From assembly GCA_947478985.1 (NCBI GenBank), contig CANJYC010000027.1, positions 1-12,952 on the forward strand: a DNA stretch of 12,952 bases. Direction: 5' to 3'. The notes beneath the pieces were generated by a model. That model made no database searches and was not told the DNA's origin. It saw only the letters and a list, made by a program, of their open reading frames with translations. The position numbers and the translations under genes are program-made. The stretch comes from Acidobacteriota bacterium (GTDB lineage Bacteria > Acidobacteriota > Vicinamibacteria > Vicinamibacterales > UBA2999). Below are positions 7,311 through 12,952 of this stretch, piece by piece. Position 1 is the first letter of the stretch. Each line of letters starts with the position of its first letter.

Positions 7311-7523
7311 GGTCGGGTACCTCTGGTGTGTGGCATTTCGCAAACTCAACCGGTAGGTGTTCAATTCCCGTGCCGCATGTCCGGTGGTCCGATGTAATCG
7401 CGAAGGTGACAAATCCCTTGGGAATCCCACCTGGCCGGTGAGGGGAACAGGATTCCTGCCCATGCCTGGGAAATAGTTCTCACACTTCAGCGCGCGACCT
7501 GCCACACGGATGGATACCCGGTG
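7311..7523. other. Gene-free stretch upstream of the DUF4136 pair
   Basis: 213 bases with no convincing coding sequence. It should contain the promoter for the leftward DUF4136 genes and the end of the DUF2892 transcript. On the minus strand TTGAAC and GGAATT hexamers occur 40-50 bases before the ATG, but no matching -10 is convincing. The 6-mer AATCCC is repeated at 7412-7417 and 7423-7428, one helical turn apart, and a short CAGGATTCCTG inverted repeat lies at 7448-7458. I see no clear terminator with a T-run. Confidence 0.4.
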
Positions 7524-7712
7524 TTATCCCCTGACGCCGGCCTTCCTGAGAATCGCCATCATCGGACACCAGCCACTGAAGGCCGACTGAAACAGGTTCA
7601 GCCCCACGAAGAGCGTGAACCAGAGAAAGCCTGGGTGCACGTAGATGCCAAGCAGCACGCTCGCGGCCACGAAGCCACCGCCAATCATCCGCAGCATCGG
7701 TTCAACAGTCAT
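7524..7712 (-). CDS. DUF2892 (YgaP-type) small membrane protein
   Basis: A 62-residue inner-membrane protein made of two transmembrane helices, about residues 8-25 (MIGGGFVAASVLLGIYV) and 28-46 (GFLWFTLFVGLNLFQSAFS), followed by GWCPMMAILRKAGVR. The Arg-Met-Ile-Gly start, the second helix and the CPMM-type motif with Cys49 are typical of the DUF2892 family. In E. coli YgaP a related domain anchors a rhodanese; here it stands alone, with no rhodanese domain, as is common for short family members. A strong AAGGAG lies 7 bases before the ATG. It follows the RND permease by 139 bases, separated by a strong hairpin, so it may be the tail of the efflux operon or a separate unit. Its role is unknown; persulfide or redox chemistry is suggested only by the family name. 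Confidence 0.88.
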   Translation of the reverse strand: MTVEPMLRMIGGGFVAASVLLGIYVHPGFLWFTLFVGLNLFQSAFSGWCPMMAILRKAGVRG

Positions 7713-7793
7713 CGGTCAACTCCTTCGTCAGTTAGCGTGCGTTACAAATTACGCGTAGCGGGTCCTGTCGCTGGACAGCCCCACCCGTGCTCG

Positions 7794-7820
7794 GCGCGGG
7801 CGGGGCGCCCCGCCCAGCGC
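7794..7820 (-). terminator. Perfect 18-bp palindrome / hairpin after the RND permease
   Basis: 7798-7815 is a perfect 18-bp palindrome (GGGCGGGGCGCCCCGCCC). It is flanked by GCGC on both sides (7794-7797 and 7817-7820), which extends the stem across a single bulged base. It lies 32 bases after the permease stop and 82 bases before the DUF2892 start, in the right place to end or attenuate the efflux transcript. No T-run follows. With no spacer at the centre, the RNA loop would have to open some G-C pairs. A protein-binding site is an alternative. Confidence 0.5.
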
Positions 7821-7851
7821 CACCCGCGAGCCGTAATTTCGCCGTGCGCAC

Positions 7852-11012
<3,161 letters not shown>

Positions 11013-11016
<4 letters not shown>

Positions 11017-12185
11017 CGCCGCCCCCCGGCCGTGACACGGCGACCGTCCGCCACGCCAGGTGGCGGCGAGACGATCACGGTGTCGCCGGCGGCGAGACCC
11101 GCGAGCACTTCGGTGTCCCGGATGTTCACGAGACGCAGGTGGGCGGTGCCGTCGCTCACGACGAACACCGAAGTTACTTGTCCCTGCCGAACGACAGCGT
11201 TGCGCGGCACGGTGAGCACCTGTCGGGATGAACCGGCAAATTGCGCACGACCGAACATGCCGGATCGCAGTCCGGCGCCGTCAGGCAGGGCGATCTTGAC
11301 GAGGAAGGCCCGAGCGTCGACCTCAGTCGCCCGGCTGATCTCGGACACGCGGCCCTGCACCTCGCGCGGGGCACTCGCGTCCGCATCGATGCGCACGGCG
11401 ACGGCGCCGCCCACGGCTATCTGCCCCAGGCGCGATTCATCGACACGCACGTCGAGCCGGAACCCGCGCGTGTCCTCCACACGCAGCAGCGGCGTCCCCG
11501 GAGCGGCCATGTTGCCCGGCTCCACCATCTTCTCGGTCACGACACCATCAAACGGCGCCGTGATGCGCGTGTAGGATTCGGTCGCATCCGCGACCTGAGT
11601 GGCCGCCTGCGCGGCATCCAGACCCGACGCCGCCTCGAGAACGCGCGCGGCTGCGGCGGCCACCGTGGCCTCGGCGCCGCGCAGGGCGGCGGTCGCCGCG
11701 TCCAGTTCCTGCGATGTGGCTGATTGCCTGGCCTGCAGCGTCGCGATGCGGTCGTAGGTCGCACGCGCGAGCACGAGCGCCGCCTGCGCGGCGCGCTCCC
11801 CGGCCGCGGCGGCCGCGGCACCCTGACTCGCACCCTCCGTGCGTGCACGCGCACCCCGTGCCTGCGCCTCGAGGTCTCGCCCGTCGAGCACGAGCAGCAG
11901 TTGACCCGCACGCACGCGGTCGCCCGGCGCCACGCGCACCTCCAGGACCGGAGCCAGGATTCGCGCCATTAGCGTCGCCGTGGTCCGCGCCTGCACCACA
12001 CCGCCGGCCTCGACGGCATCGGTGAGGTCCGACATCCCGACCGTCGCGACCGAGACCGTGATGGGTGCAGCCGTGTCGGCGGCGACCCGTTCGGGCGCAC
12101 GGGAGCAGGCCGTCGCCGTGAGCGCAAGAAGGAGCAACGCTCCGCCAACAACCCGTGCGCGTGTCCACATCACCATGTTCGTCAT
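11013..12185 (-). CDS. RND periplasmic adaptor lipoprotein (HlyD/AcrA family)
   Basis: A 390-residue membrane-fusion protein linking the RND permease to the outer-membrane channel. The signal peptide has a Leu-rich core (14-22) and a lipobox-like ATAC with Cys27, so it is probably lipid-anchored like AcrA. Residues about 40-100 hold the first half of the barrel-sandwich (lipoyl) domain, ending in VRVAPGDRVRAGQLLLVLDG. Residues about 104-200 form a very Ala-rich alpha-helical hairpin (coiled coil) that should contact the TolC channel. The second lipoyl half is at about 203-235 (ITAPFDGVVTEKMVEPGNM), a beta-barrel at about 240-315, and the membrane-proximal domain runs to the end (LTVPRNAVVRQGQ). 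Start ATG at 12185 overlaps the stop of the upstream channel gene (ATGA) and has GGGG 5 bases before it; ATGs at codons 4 and 6 are alternatives. The 4-base overlaps at both ends imply coupled translation with its partners. Confidence 0.95.
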
Positions 12186-12952
12186 CGTGTCCCCACGGCG
12201 CGATCGAGCGCAGCGCCAGCCAGCATCACGTCCACATGCGCCGCCGCCTGGCGGGCGTCGGCTTGTTGCACAACCTCGGCCGCCCGCACCAGTGCGGAGA
12301 CGTCGACGAGGCCACCTTCATAGCGGTCGCGAATGATGCGGTGGCTCTCGCGAGCCTGCGCCACCGCCGCGCGCCCGACCACCTCGGCCGCGCGGGCCGC
12401 TTCCAGCTGTGCCAGGGCCACGCGAACGTCAAGGCGAACCGCGATGTCCGCCTGCTGCCGTTCAAGCGCCCGCTGCGACTGCTGCTCGCGCGCTTCGGCG
12501 ATGCGGGCGCGGTCCGCGAATCCCCGGAACACGTTGATCTGACCGGCGGCACCCACGACCCAGCTCGACGCCGGCGCGTGCCACACGCCACTGTTGGCCT
12601 CCCACCCGGCCTGCACCGTCACGCGTGGGAGAAAGGCGGCCCGGGCCGCATCCACGGCCGATGCCGCCAACTGTTCCTGCAGGGCCGCCAGCTTGACGTC
12701 CGGACGTGCGGCGAGCGCCGCGGCTTCGAGGGCGGCCAGCGACACGTCGACTGGTGCCGAAGGCGCAGGTGCGACCTCCAGATCGAAGACCGTATCGAGC
12801 GGTTCGCCGAGGATCTGATTGAGACGGGCCCGGGCAATGCTGACGTCGGCGTTGGCGCGAATCTGCTGTGCGCGCATCTGCGCCAGCGAGACCTCAACCT
12901 GCAGCACGTCGGCGTCGGTCACGACACCAGCGTCACGCCGGCTCCGGGCCAG
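12182..12952 (-). CDS. TolC-family outer-membrane efflux protein (partial, 5' end outside window)
   Basis: The C-terminal 256 residues of an outer-membrane channel subunit; the frame is open to the right edge, so the start and the first OEP repeat are mostly missing. The visible part begins inside the helix ending the first repeat (GVVTDADVLQVEVSLAQ, and ARLNQILGEPL). The second OEP repeat then follows: a helix starting ALAARPDVKLAALQ, strand segments FLPRVTVQAGWEAN and VVGAAGQINVFRGF, and a long heptad-like helix (DRARIAEAREQQSQRALERQ). It closes with RYEGGLVDVSALVRAAEVVQQ, a usual TolC-family end. It is the first gene seen of the efflux operon, and its TGA overlaps the ATG of the adaptor by four bases. 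Whether this is the first gene of the operon, and whether a regulator precedes it, cannot be seen. Confidence 0.93.
   Translation of the reverse strand: MARSRRDAGVVTDADVLQVEVSLAQMRAQQIRANADVSIARARLNQILGEPLDTVFDLEVAPAPSAPVDVSLAALEAAALAARPDVKLAALQEQLAASAVDAARAAFLPRVTVQAGWEANSGVWHAPASSWVVGAAGQINVFRGFADRARIAEAREQQSQRALERQQADIAVRLDVRVALAQLEAARAAEVVGRAAVAQARESHRIIRDRYEGGLVDVSALVRAAEVVQQADARQAAAHVDVMLAGAALDRAVGTR

Noticed and set aside
7311..7505. Upstream extension of DUF4136 copy B from an ATG at 7505
   Set aside because: It would bury the signal peptide and lipobox 65 residues into the protein; the ATG at 7310 gives a normal lipoprotein start with a ribosome site.

Overview
The window is GC-rich, densely coded bacterial DNA with seven or eight genes, no RNA genes and no mobile elements. 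An outer-membrane DUF5916 protein, tandem DUF4136 lipoproteins, a long multi-PAS hybrid histidine kinase and an RND efflux operon together suggest a Gram-negative chromosome. Acidobacteriota (for example the Vicinamibacteria) or a similar soil/sediment lineage would fit. That placement is an inference from gene content and base composition; no marker gene is present.

Left part: from 2796 down to base 1 (minus strand) lies a soluble hybrid histidine kinase with five PAS domains, a HisKA/HATPase core and the first residues of a receiver domain that is cut by the window edge. A 115-bp divergent intergenic region separates it from a plus-strand pair. The first of that pair (2912-5182) is a secreted protein with a CBM9-like N-terminal domain and a DUF5916 outer-membrane barrel. 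The second (5239-6138) is a tandem-domain universal stress protein. Both plus-strand starts sit just downstream of a TATAAT-like hexamer, which suggests leaderless or nearly leaderless transcripts.

Middle part: a GC-rich hairpin (6140-6173) separates the stress protein from two convergent minus-strand genes (6192-6743 and 6768-7310), which encode paralogous DUF4136 lipoproteins and look like a two-gene operon. Upstream of them is a 213-bp gene-free stretch. Beyond it is a 62-residue DUF2892 membrane protein (7524-7712).

Right part: a minus-strand tripartite efflux operon reads TolC-like outer-membrane factor (partial, entering from the right edge), lipoprotein periplasmic adaptor, then RND permease. 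The genes are joined by 4-base stop/start overlaps. A strong palindromic hairpin follows the permease, before the DUF2892 gene.

Together the genes describe cell-envelope and stress functions: sensing, export, outer-membrane and lipoprotein components, and a cytoplasmic stress protein. I do not see a clearly new system such as a defence island, secondary-metabolite cluster or phage. The points most worth a second look are the near-leaderless promoters, the arginine at the usual TM10 lysine position of the pump, and the DUF5916 protein of unknown function.
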